A program made the translations under genes and the position numbers. Below are positions 1 through 10,000 of a stretch of DNA of 64,000 bases, in pieces. The stretch is from Zasmidium citrigriseum. Lineage: Eukaryota; Ascomycota; Dothideomycetes; Mycosphaerellales; Mycosphaerellaceae. The stretch spans positions 124,001 to 188,000 of the forward strand of contig NHNW01000002.1 of assembly GCA_002786025.1 (NCBI GenBank), read 5' to 3'. The stretch's first letter is position 1; every line of letters starts with the position of its first letter. The notes under the pieces are model-generated. The model was not told where the DNA came from and did not search any database. It worked only from the letters and a program-made list of their open reading frames with translations.

Positions 1-1546
1 AGGGTAGCCAAGCATTGAAGGTGTACGAGATCACATTCCCCGTCGCCACGAGCAACTGCCTCAATGTGGGATCCGCAGCAGCGAGGTGGCTTCCCCAGGC
101 CTATTACACATGTTAGCTAGACAATCTCACCGCTCAATAGCACGGACACTGACGATAACAATGGGTTGCGCCGCCATACCCGCATAGCTCAAATAATACG
201 CAAACAGCAAGGCTCCCTTCGGCAACTCCCAAACCGCCAAAAGTGCATTCGACAAAATGACCAAAAGCTCAATCACTACAATCAGCGTAGCATTCCAGCC
301 CGTCTGATCCGCAGCAATACCGAAGGCAAGAGCAGCGACGATACTCAGAGCATCACCAGCAGTGGGCAAGACGTTGGTCTGCACGACGCTGTACCCAGCA
401 TCTTTGAGGTAGAGGTTGAAGTACTTCGTGCCAGCAGCTGCTTGTCCAACCATCAGATACGCCAGAACAAAGAGCCAGAGCCGCCAGTTCGTGAAAACAC
501 GACCGATGACTGCGAAGGTGAGCTTCTCAGGGGCTTTGCGGCCGAAGGATTCGACTCGTTGGATGCCGTATTCTTTCTCCTGATCTCTTGTTAGCACTTA
601 GTCTCAAAGCGCGTTGATATTGACTTACCTCTTTACTGAAATAGAACGCCCTGGTTGTATGCGGCAGATCCGGGACAGCAAACAGTCCCCATACGGCCAC
701 TGGAATCCCAATAATCCCATCAAAAACAAACATCCACCTCCACCCAGCGAGCCCCTGCACCCCATCCATTCCCGTATACAGTGCCGCCTGCAGGTAGCCT
801 GAGAACATATTGCCTACCTGACGCATAAAACCAGTATCAGTACGAATCTCAGAAAAATTCCTAGTCTGGGCCACACTCACCGCACTACTCTGCTCAAAAA
901 CCGCCGCCCTCTTCGCCAACTCCATAGGCCCATACCAACCCCCCAGCAACGCCGCAAACCCCGGAAAACAACAAGCCTCCGCAAAGCCCACAAAAAACCT
1001 CAACACATACAACGTCTCCACACTCTTCGCAAAAGCCATGCCCACCACAAGCAAACTCCAAAAAATCTCACAGCAAGGAATAAACACGCTCGGGCGGATG
1101 TATTGCGCTTGGATCAACTGGGCGGGGAGGGTTCCCAAGAGGATTCCGATGTTGAAGTAGGTGTTTAGCCAGTTGCGTTCGTTGGCGTAGAGGGCCAGGT
1201 CTTCGCGCATGCCGGAGATGAAGGCGTTGGAGATGTTTGTTTGGTCGATTTGTTTGATGAAGTAGGCTAGACACATGTAGGAGAGCATGTAAGTGTCGAG
1301 TTTGAGGATGTGGGTGCGTTCTTGCGGGCTGCAGGAGAATGTGTCCCAGAAGATTCCGAGGATGCGGCGCCAGGTTGGTATTCGAGAGGGTGTTGTGTTT
1401 GCCTCATCGTATAATCGTGGTGTTGCAGCGGTGGTATTGTCTTGTACGGGGTCGGGGTTTGCTTGAACAGTCACCGATGTCTGCTTCTCTGATATCCCTT
1501 CTTGCTTTTCGGACTCCATGGTGAGTGTTGTCTTTGTGGATGTCAA
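1..1546 (-). CDS. MFS transporter, Liz1/Fen2-like anion:cation symporter (3' end outside window)
   Basis: Proton-coupled plasma-membrane carrier of the anion:cation symporter branch of the major facilitator superfamily, the group with pantothenate (Liz1/Fen2) and allantoate (Dal5) permeases. Exons, all on the minus strand, are 1546-881, 817-629, 579-154 and 100 to beyond the left edge. The 63-base intron 880-818 keeps the frame open, so a naive ORF reads through it; removing it restores a smooth SSAV-GNMFSGYLQ junction. A hydrophilic N-terminus of about 90 residues precedes the first membrane segment. Family marks are RFFVGFAEACCFPGF and GWRWMFVFDG followed by PDLP. The last visible exon carries the RQLLVATGN and FNAWLP segment typical of late transmembrane helices. 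The start at 1546 or the ATG ten codons later are both possible. Substrate is unknown; pantothenate or another organic acid is a family-level guess. Confidence 0.85.
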
Positions 1547-1873
1547 AATCTTCGATACGGCTTCTTGAACTCTTTCAAAAAGTCATAAACATGGTGTAGA
1601 GGTAGTAAGGGGAGTAACTTGCGCAACAAAAGTGGAAACTTGATATCAAACGCCTACGGCCGCCGAAGGCCAGCATCGCTGAGTACCGCTGCAATGCTAG
1701 AAAAACTGTTCGTTGAGCACCTAGATCGCCGCTCTTGGCGAGTGGACCTTGGTGGGCGCAGGATGCTTGGCGTGCATGGGTACGGAGATACTGTAGTGTT
1801 GTAGGTAGGAAAGGAAAAAGGGATGATGTGAGAAATCCAGCTTCGATAGTGGAAGTGATACAGGGCATCAAGC
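1547..1873. other. Intergenic: MFS promoter and Nop14 3' flank
   Basis: The 327 bases lie between the start of the MFS transporter gene and the end of Nop14, both on the minus strand. They should hold the transporter promoter and the Nop14 3' untranslated region. I see no convincing further gene; short ORFs here lack family features. Confidence 0.5.
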
Positions 1874-4471
1874 TCACCGCTTGCCAGTCCTCTTCGCCTT
1901 CTCCCTCGCATACGCATTGCTCTCGGCACCCTCCTCGGCCTGCACACTCGCCACCAAACGACGATACTTCTTCTCGTACTCCTCGTCTCTGGCTCTCTTC
2001 TCCTTGAGTTGCTCTCTGGCGATGAAGTTGGCGTCCTTGCGAAGTTCGCGCAAAGCTCCTTTCCGCTCGCGCTTGTATTCCTTTTGCAGCTTCTTCGCAT
2101 CGGACCGCTCCTTGTCGGGATCGTAATGCTTGTCTGGGTTGAAGTTCTCCTCGAACTTGGGCACGCTCGTGCGGATGGGAAGCTTGCGGTGGTGGTGGAG
2201 CTCAAGGGGGCGGCGTCGAAGTCGGGATTGCTGGAGCAGGATCGTCAGAGTTTGGTGCTCTTTCTTCGCGGAGTGCTTCTTGAGCAGAGGCAGAGCAGGC
2301 GAGAAGATCTCAATGAACGCGGATTTGTCTTTCCAAAGATCAGCCATTGCCATGAGATTGACGATGTGCGGCGACGTCGTGCTCTTGTCGACAGTTGCGA
2401 TGCCAAGAACTCGCAGAACAAATCGTAAAGCCTCCGGAATGTAGCGCCTGCTAAGAACTTGGTACTTCAAGCAGAGTGCCGTGAGGAACGCCCCGGTGGA
2501 CATGGTTGAAGCTGAGGCTGGCTTCGTTGCTGGAGGGGCATTCAGCCCGAGCCACCTCGCCATCAGCGTCACAGCGGGCGTTACCACTTGATGCCAATGA
2601 TCGCTGGTTGGATAAATGCTCCCAATGGCAATCAAGATCACCAAATCGCCGGCAGAAGGCTGACCACGCTCATGGAAAGCAGCCAGGTTCTTTCGAAATT
2701 GTTCACCAATCTGCGTCGGATATGTCCTGGATAGGGAGTGGAGGTGCCTGATCACCTGCTCGACCACGGCCATTGGCTGCTTGTTCTCACCCATGTACGA
2801 CAAGTGATCCACCAGAGCACAGCTGAAGTCTGCCATAGACTCCTTGTTGGAGGCTGCTAGTGAGGGGTGGTATAGTGCTCGTATGCGTTGGACGACCGTG
2901 ATCAGCTGTTCCGGGGGTAGATCCTGCACGAGTTCCAGTAGTTCGGAGTGCGATCTTGGACAGTTGTATGTGAAGGAAAGGCCAGAACCAGCAGTCATTG
3001 CTCCCTTCTCGCCCACCTTCACATCGTTCGAACCAGTGGCGGCCTCCGGACCAAGAATGTCCTGCACAAACTCATCTTCTTCATCTTCTGCCGGTCCAGG
3101 TTCTGCATCGCTTTCATCTTCGCTACCTTCTTCAGATCCGTCTTCGCTGAGCTCCGGATCAGATTCGCTCGCCACGAGGTCGTCATCCAGATCGAACTCG
3201 TCCTCGTCAGGCTGCACATCATTATGCTTTTGATCTTTGGTTTGAGGAGCTGAGTTCGTGAAGCCAAACTCAGCGGCTTCATCAGGGATGTCTTCATCAC
3301 CATCCAGATCCTGGCCATTCACCGCTGCTTCGTCTGGCCTCTCATCATCTGACACGTCCTCCCCACGCATGCGTTTCAGCCTCTTTTCTTCTAATTGTTT
3401 CAGGCGCTCTGCTTCTTCCTGCGCCTTTTCTTCCGCGGTCTTGGTCCGCTCCGAGGGCTTCGCTCTTTTCTCAAGCGCGAGATCCTTCAAATACTTGTTG
3501 TACTCCTTATCGGCTTTGTCGCGGTCCATACCATCCAACAATTTTTGACGCTCGGGGTTGATAGTCGGCCAATTACTGCTGACAGCAGGCGGCGCTTCAG
3601 GCTCTTTCTGTGTCGGCTTTTTGACACCTTGTAGCAACCCCATGATCTCGCCCAGTCCTTGGTCGAGTTCCATTCGAAGTTCGTCATCGTCTTCCTTGGC
3701 CTTTTGACGTTCATACTTGTGCATCTTTGACTTGGCAATGACTTCCTCCATGACCTCTTTCTTAGTCTTCTTGCGTTCGGGCTGTTGTTCCTCTGGCTCT
3801 GCTGGTTCTTCATCCTCCTGCTCATCTTCGTCAGACCGCCTTCTCTTTCTCCTCAACAGCTCTCCGTCATCTTCCTCCTCATCAGAACCACCAGAGACCT
3901 CTTCTCCGAAATCGTCCGCGGCCAGATCATCAATCCTTCTCCCACCATGCGTCAAAGTCGCACCAAAATTCCCCGCGCCTTCATCGTCACTGCCCTCCAA
4001 ATCAAACAAGCTCTTTCCCTTCGCCTTCCTCTCCTTCTCCCGCGCGAACCTCTGCACAGCCCTCTCTTCCGGCGTCATATCCACATCCCCCTCACCAATC
4101 CTCCGATCCAACAACCCACCAACTTTATTCCGTCTCTGCATCTCCGGCAACAACGTCGCCCTCCTCATCTCCTCTCCCGCACTCTTCGAGACCCCAGGTC
4201 GATGCAAGACCTCTTTATACCTCCCCTTCCCATTACCCTGCGCATCTTTCGCCGAAGCAGATTTAAACTTCTCCGGCCGGGCATTCGTCGCGCGCAGTTC
4301 GAAAGGGTTGAAAGAGTCTCGGATCTGTTGGAGGGCTGCATTGCGCTGGACTCGATCGCTGGCGGTTTTGCCGGCGCTTTGCTGCTTTTTTTGCTTTTTG
4401 GATTTTTGGGGGCCGGTGACGCCTTGTTCGCGGAGGGACGCCTTGAGGCGCTTGAGTTGGGAGGCTGGCAT
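1874..4471 (-). CDS. NOP14: Nucleolar complex protein 14 (Nop14), 865 aa
   Basis: Component of the small-subunit processome that acts with U3 snoRNP in the nucleolus in early pre-18S rRNA processing and 40S assembly. The protein is one uninterrupted exon from MPASQLKRLK to a lysine/arginine-rich C-terminus ending RTGKR. The N-terminus has the conserved NPFELR segment, then ATLLPEMQRRNKVGGLLDRRIGE and a TPEERAVQRFAREKERK segment, all typical of Nop14. The middle carries long acidic Asp/Glu runs alternating with Lys-rich coiled stretches. The C-terminal third has the helical repeat-like region and the conserved PKFEENFNPDKHYDPD block before a basic tail. Length fits fungal Nop14 at roughly 800-900 residues. 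It is divergent from the small gene at 4686, with 214 bases between the starts. Ordinary housekeeping gene, high confidence. Confidence 0.93.
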   Translation of the reverse strand: MPASQLKRLKASLREQGVTGPQKSKKQKKQQSAGKTASDRVQRNAALQQIRDSFNPFELRATNARPEKFKSASAKDAQGNGKGRYKEVLHRPGVSKSAGEEMRRATLLPEMQRRNKVGGLLDRRIGEGDVDMTPEERAVQRFAREKERKAKGKSLFDLEGSDDEGAGNFGATLTHGGRRIDDLAADDFGEEVSGGSDEEEDDGELLRRKRRRSDEDEQEDEEPAEPEEQQPERKKTKKEVMEEVIAKSKMHKYERQKAKEDDDELRMELDQGLGEIMGLLQGVKKPTQKEPEAPPAVSSNWPTINPERQKLLDGMDRDKADKEYNKYLKDLALEKRAKPSERTKTAEEKAQEEAERLKQLEEKRLKRMRGEDVSDDERPDEAAVNGQDLDGDEDIPDEAAEFGFTNSAPQTKDQKHNDVQPDEDEFDLDDDLVASESDPELSEDGSEEGSEDESDAEPGPAEDEEDEFVQDILGPEAATGSNDVKVGEKGAMTAGSGLSFTYNCPRSHSELLELVQDLPPEQLITVVQRIRALYHPSLAASNKESMADFSCALVDHLSYMGENKQPMAVVEQVIRHLHSLSRTYPTQIGEQFRKNLAAFHERGQPSAGDLVILIAIGSIYPTSDHWHQVVTPAVTLMARWLGLNAPPATKPASASTMSTGAFLTALCLKYQVLSRRYIPEALRFVLRVLGIATVDKSTTSPHIVNLMAMADLWKDKSAFIEIFSPALPLLKKHSAKKEHQTLTILLQQSRLRRRPLELHHHRKLPIRTSVPKFEENFNPDKHYDPDKERSDAKKLQKEYKRERKGALRELRKDANFIAREQLKEKRARDEEYEKKYRRLVASVQAEEGAESNAYAREKAKRTGKR

Positions 4472-4685
4472 GGTGGAGGTTACATGTGGGAGGATATCGA
4501 AGGGTGAGGTCGCTTCTGAACTTTTTTCGAGGTGTGAAGCTTGAAGTGTGGCGTCCGGAGATCGGGCCGGGTGAACGATTGCCGATGTGGCTGGTGGGTT
4601 GCGCTTGCTTCACTTCGACCAGACTGGCGTTCGATGTCTTCACCAAGAGTTGAAGATGTGATCAATACCGCACTACGATGCCAGC

Positions 4686-5464
4686 ATGGCTACCCGACTC
4701 AACGATCACTGGCTCTGGCTAGGCTTTGGTCTATTCTTCCTCGCTGCAGCCAAAGGCATTCAGTATGCCATCGGCGATATCGTTACTTTGACGGAGCTGG
4801 ACTCAACCACGCCAAAAGATGAGGATAACGATCGGCCAGAAGACAGTACGATCAAATCGCCAAAACCAACAACCTCACAACACTAATATTCGTTCCAGCA
4901 ATCTCCCTCCCCACCCTCCGCAGCCTCTCCAAACACCCCAACCCCTCAATCGCCTCCGCCGCGCAATCCCTCATCGTAACCCGCTTCGCCGCCTCCCCGC
5001 ACGCCGCAGACCTCCTGACCAACGACCTCTCCTCCGCAGACGAAACTCTCTCCCGCAAAGCCAAACAGGCAATCATCTACCTCCAAGAATGGGACGCCGA
5101 GCTTAATGGGGCCGACACCCTTTTGGAGGAGTATGACCAGGTAGTCCACGATGAGGCAGAAAGGTTGCTTACTGGGACAGGACATGGGCATTCGAGGGTA
5201 GAGGAGTTGGGGGATACGGTTACGAGGTTGGAGGATTTGGCAGCTTTGAGGGAGGGGTTGGATGGGCCTAGGTTGGGGATGGAGGGTGTGAGGAGGGGTA
5301 TTGGTGATGAGGATGAGGGGGTGGAGAGGTTTGGGGAGGCGAGGTTTGCGGGGTGGGAGAGGGTTCCGATCCAGAGGCCCGTGGCTGGGGAGCGGGAGGA
5401 TGAGAGGAGAAGGAGACGGAGGGAGGCTATGGTTGTTAGTGAGTGGGACAATGATCAATTCTGA
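4686..5464 (+). CDS. Small predicted membrane-anchored protein, 233 aa, function unknown
   Basis: I rebuilt this as two exons, 4686-4762 and 4840-5464, joined by a 77-base intron (GTATGC donor, acceptor after GGCCAG). The joined frame is 234 codons including stop. The N-terminus has one hydrophobic segment (WLWLGFGLFFLAAAKGI, about residues 9-25), likely a membrane anchor. The next 100 residues are helical and alanine/leucine rich (SIASAAQSLIVTRFAAS), similar in feel to an armadillo or HEAT-type scaffold. The C-terminal half is charged and ends in an arginine-rich tail. I do not recognise the family. The unspliced reading frame would stop at 4886 after 66 residues, which I consider wrong because the second exon stays open and protein-like. 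Coding status is likely; the exact splice sites are moderately sure. Confidence 0.55.
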
Positions 5465-5574
5465 AGCGCAATACCCACCTCAAGAGAATAGGAGGTATTG
5501 TACAATGCTTTCATACTTCTACACCCTCGCCACAACATCATCTCATCGTCTCTTCATCACCACCTTAATCCCAT

Positions 5575-6276
5575 TCAATGCGGCCCCGTCCTCATCCTCT
5601 CCATAGCCTCCTTACTCGGCGCAACGTCACAAACAGTCCCACACTTCCCACACGTCCTCCCCTCAAGATCCTCCTTAAAAGCATTAACCGCCTCCTTAAT
5701 CTGCGTCCCCAAATCCGTACAAAAGAAAGCCGCCTCGTTCACAATATCCCCACAATTCCCACAATACCACCTCAACCGATCCAAACTCCCCTCCGGTCGC
5801 GGCTGCTCAATCACCACGCCGACGGTATTCTCGAATCGCACGGGATTGTGTGGCGTGTTGCCGGGTAAGAGGAAGAGTTCGCCTTCGTTGATGTAGACGT
5901 CTTTGAATTCTTCGATCCCGTTGATGTTTTGCACGGTTTTGAGGAGCATCCGGCCTTTGTATTGGTAGAAGAATTCGGGGGTTTCGTTGATGTGGTATTC
6001 TGTTCGGGCGTTGGGGCCGCCGACGACCATGACTGTCATGGGGTCGTGGTAGACGCAGTAGTTGTTGATCGGGGGTTTGAGGAGATGGGAATTCTCTGAG
6101 AGCCATTTCGGGAGGTTGAGTGGCGATGTGAGGGGCGTTGTTTGCGAGGCGATTGTTGCTGGCGGGACTTGTTGTGTTGTTGCCATCTTGCGGACTTTGG
6201 GGATTTGTGATGCGGCAAGTCTCGTCCGGGTGGTCTGGCGTATTGCCTGGACTGCTGGTCTTCTTATGGCATGCAT
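5575..6276 (-). CDS. BNA1: 3-hydroxyanthranilate 3,4-dioxygenase (kynurenine pathway)
   Basis: Non-heme iron dioxygenase that opens the ring of 3-hydroxyanthranilate to form aminocarboxymuconate semialdehyde, the precursor of quinolinate and NAD. Counting from the internal Met at 6186, the cupin iron ligands are His65, Glu71 (YHINETPEFF) and His113 (GNTPHNP). The C-terminal rubredoxin-like metal site has Cys142/Cys145 (CGNC) and Cys179/Cys182 (CGKC), the bacterial and fungal form. From 6186 the protein is 203 aa, close to usual length. An upstream in-frame ATG at 6276 adds 30 residues rich in Arg with no acidic residue, like a mitochondrial targeting sequence. I give the longer frame, but the enzyme is normally cytosolic and 6186 may be the main start. 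The stop lies 110 bases from the convergent gene ending at 5464. Confidence 0.9.
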   Translation of the reverse strand: MHAIRRPAVQAIRQTTRTRLAASQIPKVRKMATTQQVPPATIASQTTPLTSPLNLPKWLSENSHLLKPPINNYCVYHDPMTVMVVGGPNARTEYHINETPEFFYQYKGRMLLKTVQNINGIEEFKDVYINEGELFLLPGNTPHNPVRFENTVGVVIEQPRPEGSLDRLRWYCGNCGDIVNEAAFFCTDLGTQIKEAVNAFKEDLEGRTCGKCGTVCDVAPSKEAMERMRTGPH

Positions 6277-7017
6277 GTTGAGTGATCCCGGCCGAGCGGG
6301 TCCGGCTGGACTTGGGAGCTTGGTAGCTGCTAGAAACGGCACACGGTGCCCTGGATGAGTAGGAGGCCTGGTATGGTTTGTAATCTTCCAAGAAGTTGGC
6401 CTTGCCGGTGGTCGTAGTCGGGTAATGCTCTGTGGCACGTCGCTGCTTATGAGGGTGCGTGAGCGAGGATGATGGGTTCGGTCCGGTTCCGCGGGATGTG
6501 TGCAGAGGTGAAGGGTCTCGTAGAGGTACTTGATATTGTCCGTAAATTTGTTCGTGACTGGTGGGAAAATGCAATGCTTTGAAAGCGAAGATGTTTTTTG
6601 CCTCTTGTCATCCTGAAGTTCGATCATGATGTAGCCGATATCTCCGGTCGTGCACGGGCCATCCAAGCTTAACCTCACCTCGTATTTGGTCTTCCTTCTT
6701 TCACCACTTCGCCTACCCCAAAGCTCATCACACGACCGCTCAAAAGCCATCTGCCCTCTTTGGAGTCATTTCATGCTACACAACTGAGGGAGATAGGCTC
6801 TTCACTCATCTGAGCTATGCTGATCACTACCTTCTTCTCGGAATCTCTCGCGCTGAACAAGGCCACCGAATCGCCAATTCACTACTGAATATGCAGGGAA
6901 GCTTTGATGAGAGGAGTGGCTGACGCGAAAGGTAGTTCCCTACTCAAGTCAAATCCAGGGAGTGCTGCAGCTACCTATTCTTTCTTTCCTTTAAATTTTC
7001 CGCTTTCCGTCGCACCC
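6277..7017. other. Intergenic: BNA1 upstream region and downstream flank of the fusion gene
   Basis: This 741-base stretch holds the promoter and leader of the dioxygenase gene and the 3' flank of the four-domain gene, both on the minus strand. The frame upstream of the dioxygenase stays open to 6750, but the translation looks like untranslated leader. No other gene is evident. Confidence 0.5.
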
Positions 7018-10000
7018 CTATTTACCCCCAAAGACAAGCAAGCTCTGAATACGCACATTACCGAACCCTTCCTGTTGCAGAAACTTCCGACCTTGATGCT
7101 CAGGAAACTCAGCAACGACCATAACAGCGATTCGTTCAGCACTGACGCCAGCTTTCTGCAGAAGCTGCAGCATGCCAACGAGCGTCTTTCCAGTCGCAAG
7201 CACGTCGTCAATTACAACCACTGAGCCTCCTCTGGGTATCGCGTTCCGGTCTATCTCTATTTTCAGATCTTTGGGGCGATGAGAGCGATGGGAGTCCAAC
7301 GCTGAGATGTGAGAAGCATCCCTGGTAGATGAGGCCGTAGGAGGAGGCAGCTTTCCCGCCTCACGGACCAAAAGCAGAGGAAGACCTCTCCGTGCGGACA
7401 GTGGCGAGCCAAATATGAATCCGCCGCTCTCACAAGAGACGATTGCATCAATCTTGGACCAATCACCGACGAACGTGTCTTCTATCAGACTGGTACACAT
7501 GCTCAGCCCGCCTGGATGCTGCGATATACCCAGAATATGGCGAAATTCAACTCCAGCTTGCGGGAAATCGGGCTTTGAGCGTACCATGTCGGCAAGGCGT
7601 TCTTTTCTGGGGTCGAAAAAGGAAAGCAGTTGCTTCTTGGCAAATGCTCTCACAGGTTCCGTTCCATCGGTATCATTTCGGAAGGTCAGATCTGTGAGGT
7701 AGACGGGTATTTCGAGCTGCCGGACGCCATCATGCGACATGTTCCCGGGTCCAGCAGCAACATTGCGAACATCCCCTCGAGCTTGCTTGTTCTTCTCGCT
7801 GGCGGTCACATTGACCTCAATCAGTTTGCTGTGTGGGACCAAGTGCGAGAAATTGGCCACCGGCGCCTCGTCTCTCATCCCAGTAATGAACAAGACATCC
7901 ACACCTGGCGAACTGTGGACTATGTTCAAGAAATGTTCTTCCGCAAGCCAAGGTCGTCGAACCAGCTGCTCAAGGTAGAACTTCGTCAACGCTGGGCGAT
8001 GCTCTTCTTTGAACATACGGTCCTGGAGGAGTCGTTCCAGCGGGACGCCATTGGCAACAGCGTACTCCTTCTTCGTCACCTCCGAGATACTCTCCACTCG
8101 CGCTCGAAACCCCGATTCACGAAGGCATTCGACCCAGACAGCCGCACAATGGTCCTTGCCTGCACAAATCTCGCCTGTAACAAGGACGATGAGCTTTGCA
8201 ACCTTGGGGACCTTTGGCAATGGGCAGACGAAAGGAAGAATGCCGTGTGGATCCATACGATGTTTGAGACGAGCCAAACGTAGGCTGTTTCCCCCAAAAG
8301 CGTCGGCGGCAAGGGCGGCATCTCTTGGATGTTGTCCCAGGTCTGCGCCATATGCACCGCTGCTGAAGGGCCTCAGAGACCTGACAACGTCGTAGACCCA
8401 CTGCACGGCATCTCGAGCGGATCTCGTGCCGTCTTGCTCCCGCTTCCAGACGCCAGTAATGACACAAGCATAGTTCCAGTCTCGACATCCGAAAGCAGTC
8501 GCTTCAGGGGCGACTCTTGAGACCGCTCCAGCACCATGCAGCAGATGCATGTAAGACATGTGCGTGGGACGGGTTTCGAGAGCAGTCAGCAGTACGTCGG
8601 CGATTCCTTGCTCTCCGATGTTTCTCAGGAAAACGCAGCGCTTGAACGCAGACGTCTTGCCTCCGCCATGGCCGCCGTGCATTCCGGAGACGTACATGTC
8701 TGTCTCGAACAATTGGACGCTATCAACGCGAGCAGAGCTTATCGACTCGCCAAGGATTGAGTTCAGGAATGTCTCCGCCTTTGATGTTGCTTCGGATGTT
8801 GGACCGACATTGTAGAGTGTGGCGCCGAGCTGAAGCTGTTCGTTGTCATGGTAGAGGAAGAAGTCCAGCGAACCCTGATCTTCAAGCTCGTTAGCCGTTG
8901 CTTCCAGTCTGCAAAGAGTCGAAGAGGCGGCTTCTTTGCTGCTTTGCGGGGCAATCCGACTCCTGATTGAGTGATCGGGAGCAGGATACGTCTTGAAGAC
9001 AACGCTGACGACAACTCCAAATCCAGTACCAGCGCCCTTCAGAGCCCAAAGAAGCTCCTCTTGATTCGAGGCTTCCACCGCAAAAGTCGGGCGATGGTCC
9101 TCTGGAACATTACCAACAACCAAGACCTCTCCATTCTCAACACTGACCAGCACCGCACCAACAATCGAATCGCAGGTAAGTCCATGCAATCTAGCAAGAT
9201 GACCGATACCACCTTGAAGCCACAGGCCTGCTCCCACGCTTGGGCGAGCTCCAAGCGGCACTGTCAAGCCTTGATCCATCGTTCTGCGGATGATGTCTCC
9301 GGACTTGCAGCCGGCACCAACAACAGCCAGCATGCCATTGGCTTGATTTCCAGGGTCCTGAACGATATTGATGTCGTTGAAAGCCCCCATGTCAATCGCA
9401 ACGACGTTGTTCTGAACACACTGTCCGCTGTGGCCGCCGCCGAGAACTGTCAGGCTCAAGTTGTACTTCAAGGCCCATTTGACACACTCTTGGACGTGGC
9501 TGATCTCTATTGGTCTGATAACTGCGGCTGGATGATAGAGGCGAGCTTCTGGGTTCTTGACTGTCTTGGACTCTGACGCTTGAGGTACTTTGGCCAGGAG
9601 TTCTGGCAGTTTGTTGGCGTGCTGATTGAATACGACCATGGTGTTGGGTGAGCGGAATCTCAGGCCGAAGGGGCAATCCTTCCTGTGAACGCTTGAAGAA
9701 CGGCATATCTGCAACCATTTGGATCGAACGGCTTCTTCAGCATCGTGCTCCTGAGGAACGCAGCCAGTAATGAATGAGGCAAAGCTGTCGTTGCTCGCCA
9801 CATGGACGACATCGGTGGGTGAAGAAGCAGTTCGATGACATACCAAGCCGTCAAAATGCAATTTCCCATCCCGATGGAACACGACAACAAGACCAACGTC
9901 TTTCAGCATGCTCATGGCCTTCTCGATGTACGCTCTCTTTGGTTCCATTCCGTACATGCTGTGGCAAAAGAGAACCAGATCAAATCTTCTGTCATCTTGC

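Noticed and set aside
4686..4886. 66-residue protein read straight through without splicing
   Set aside because: A 77-base intron joins the N-terminal membrane segment to a much longer protein-like exon, so the early stop is intronic.
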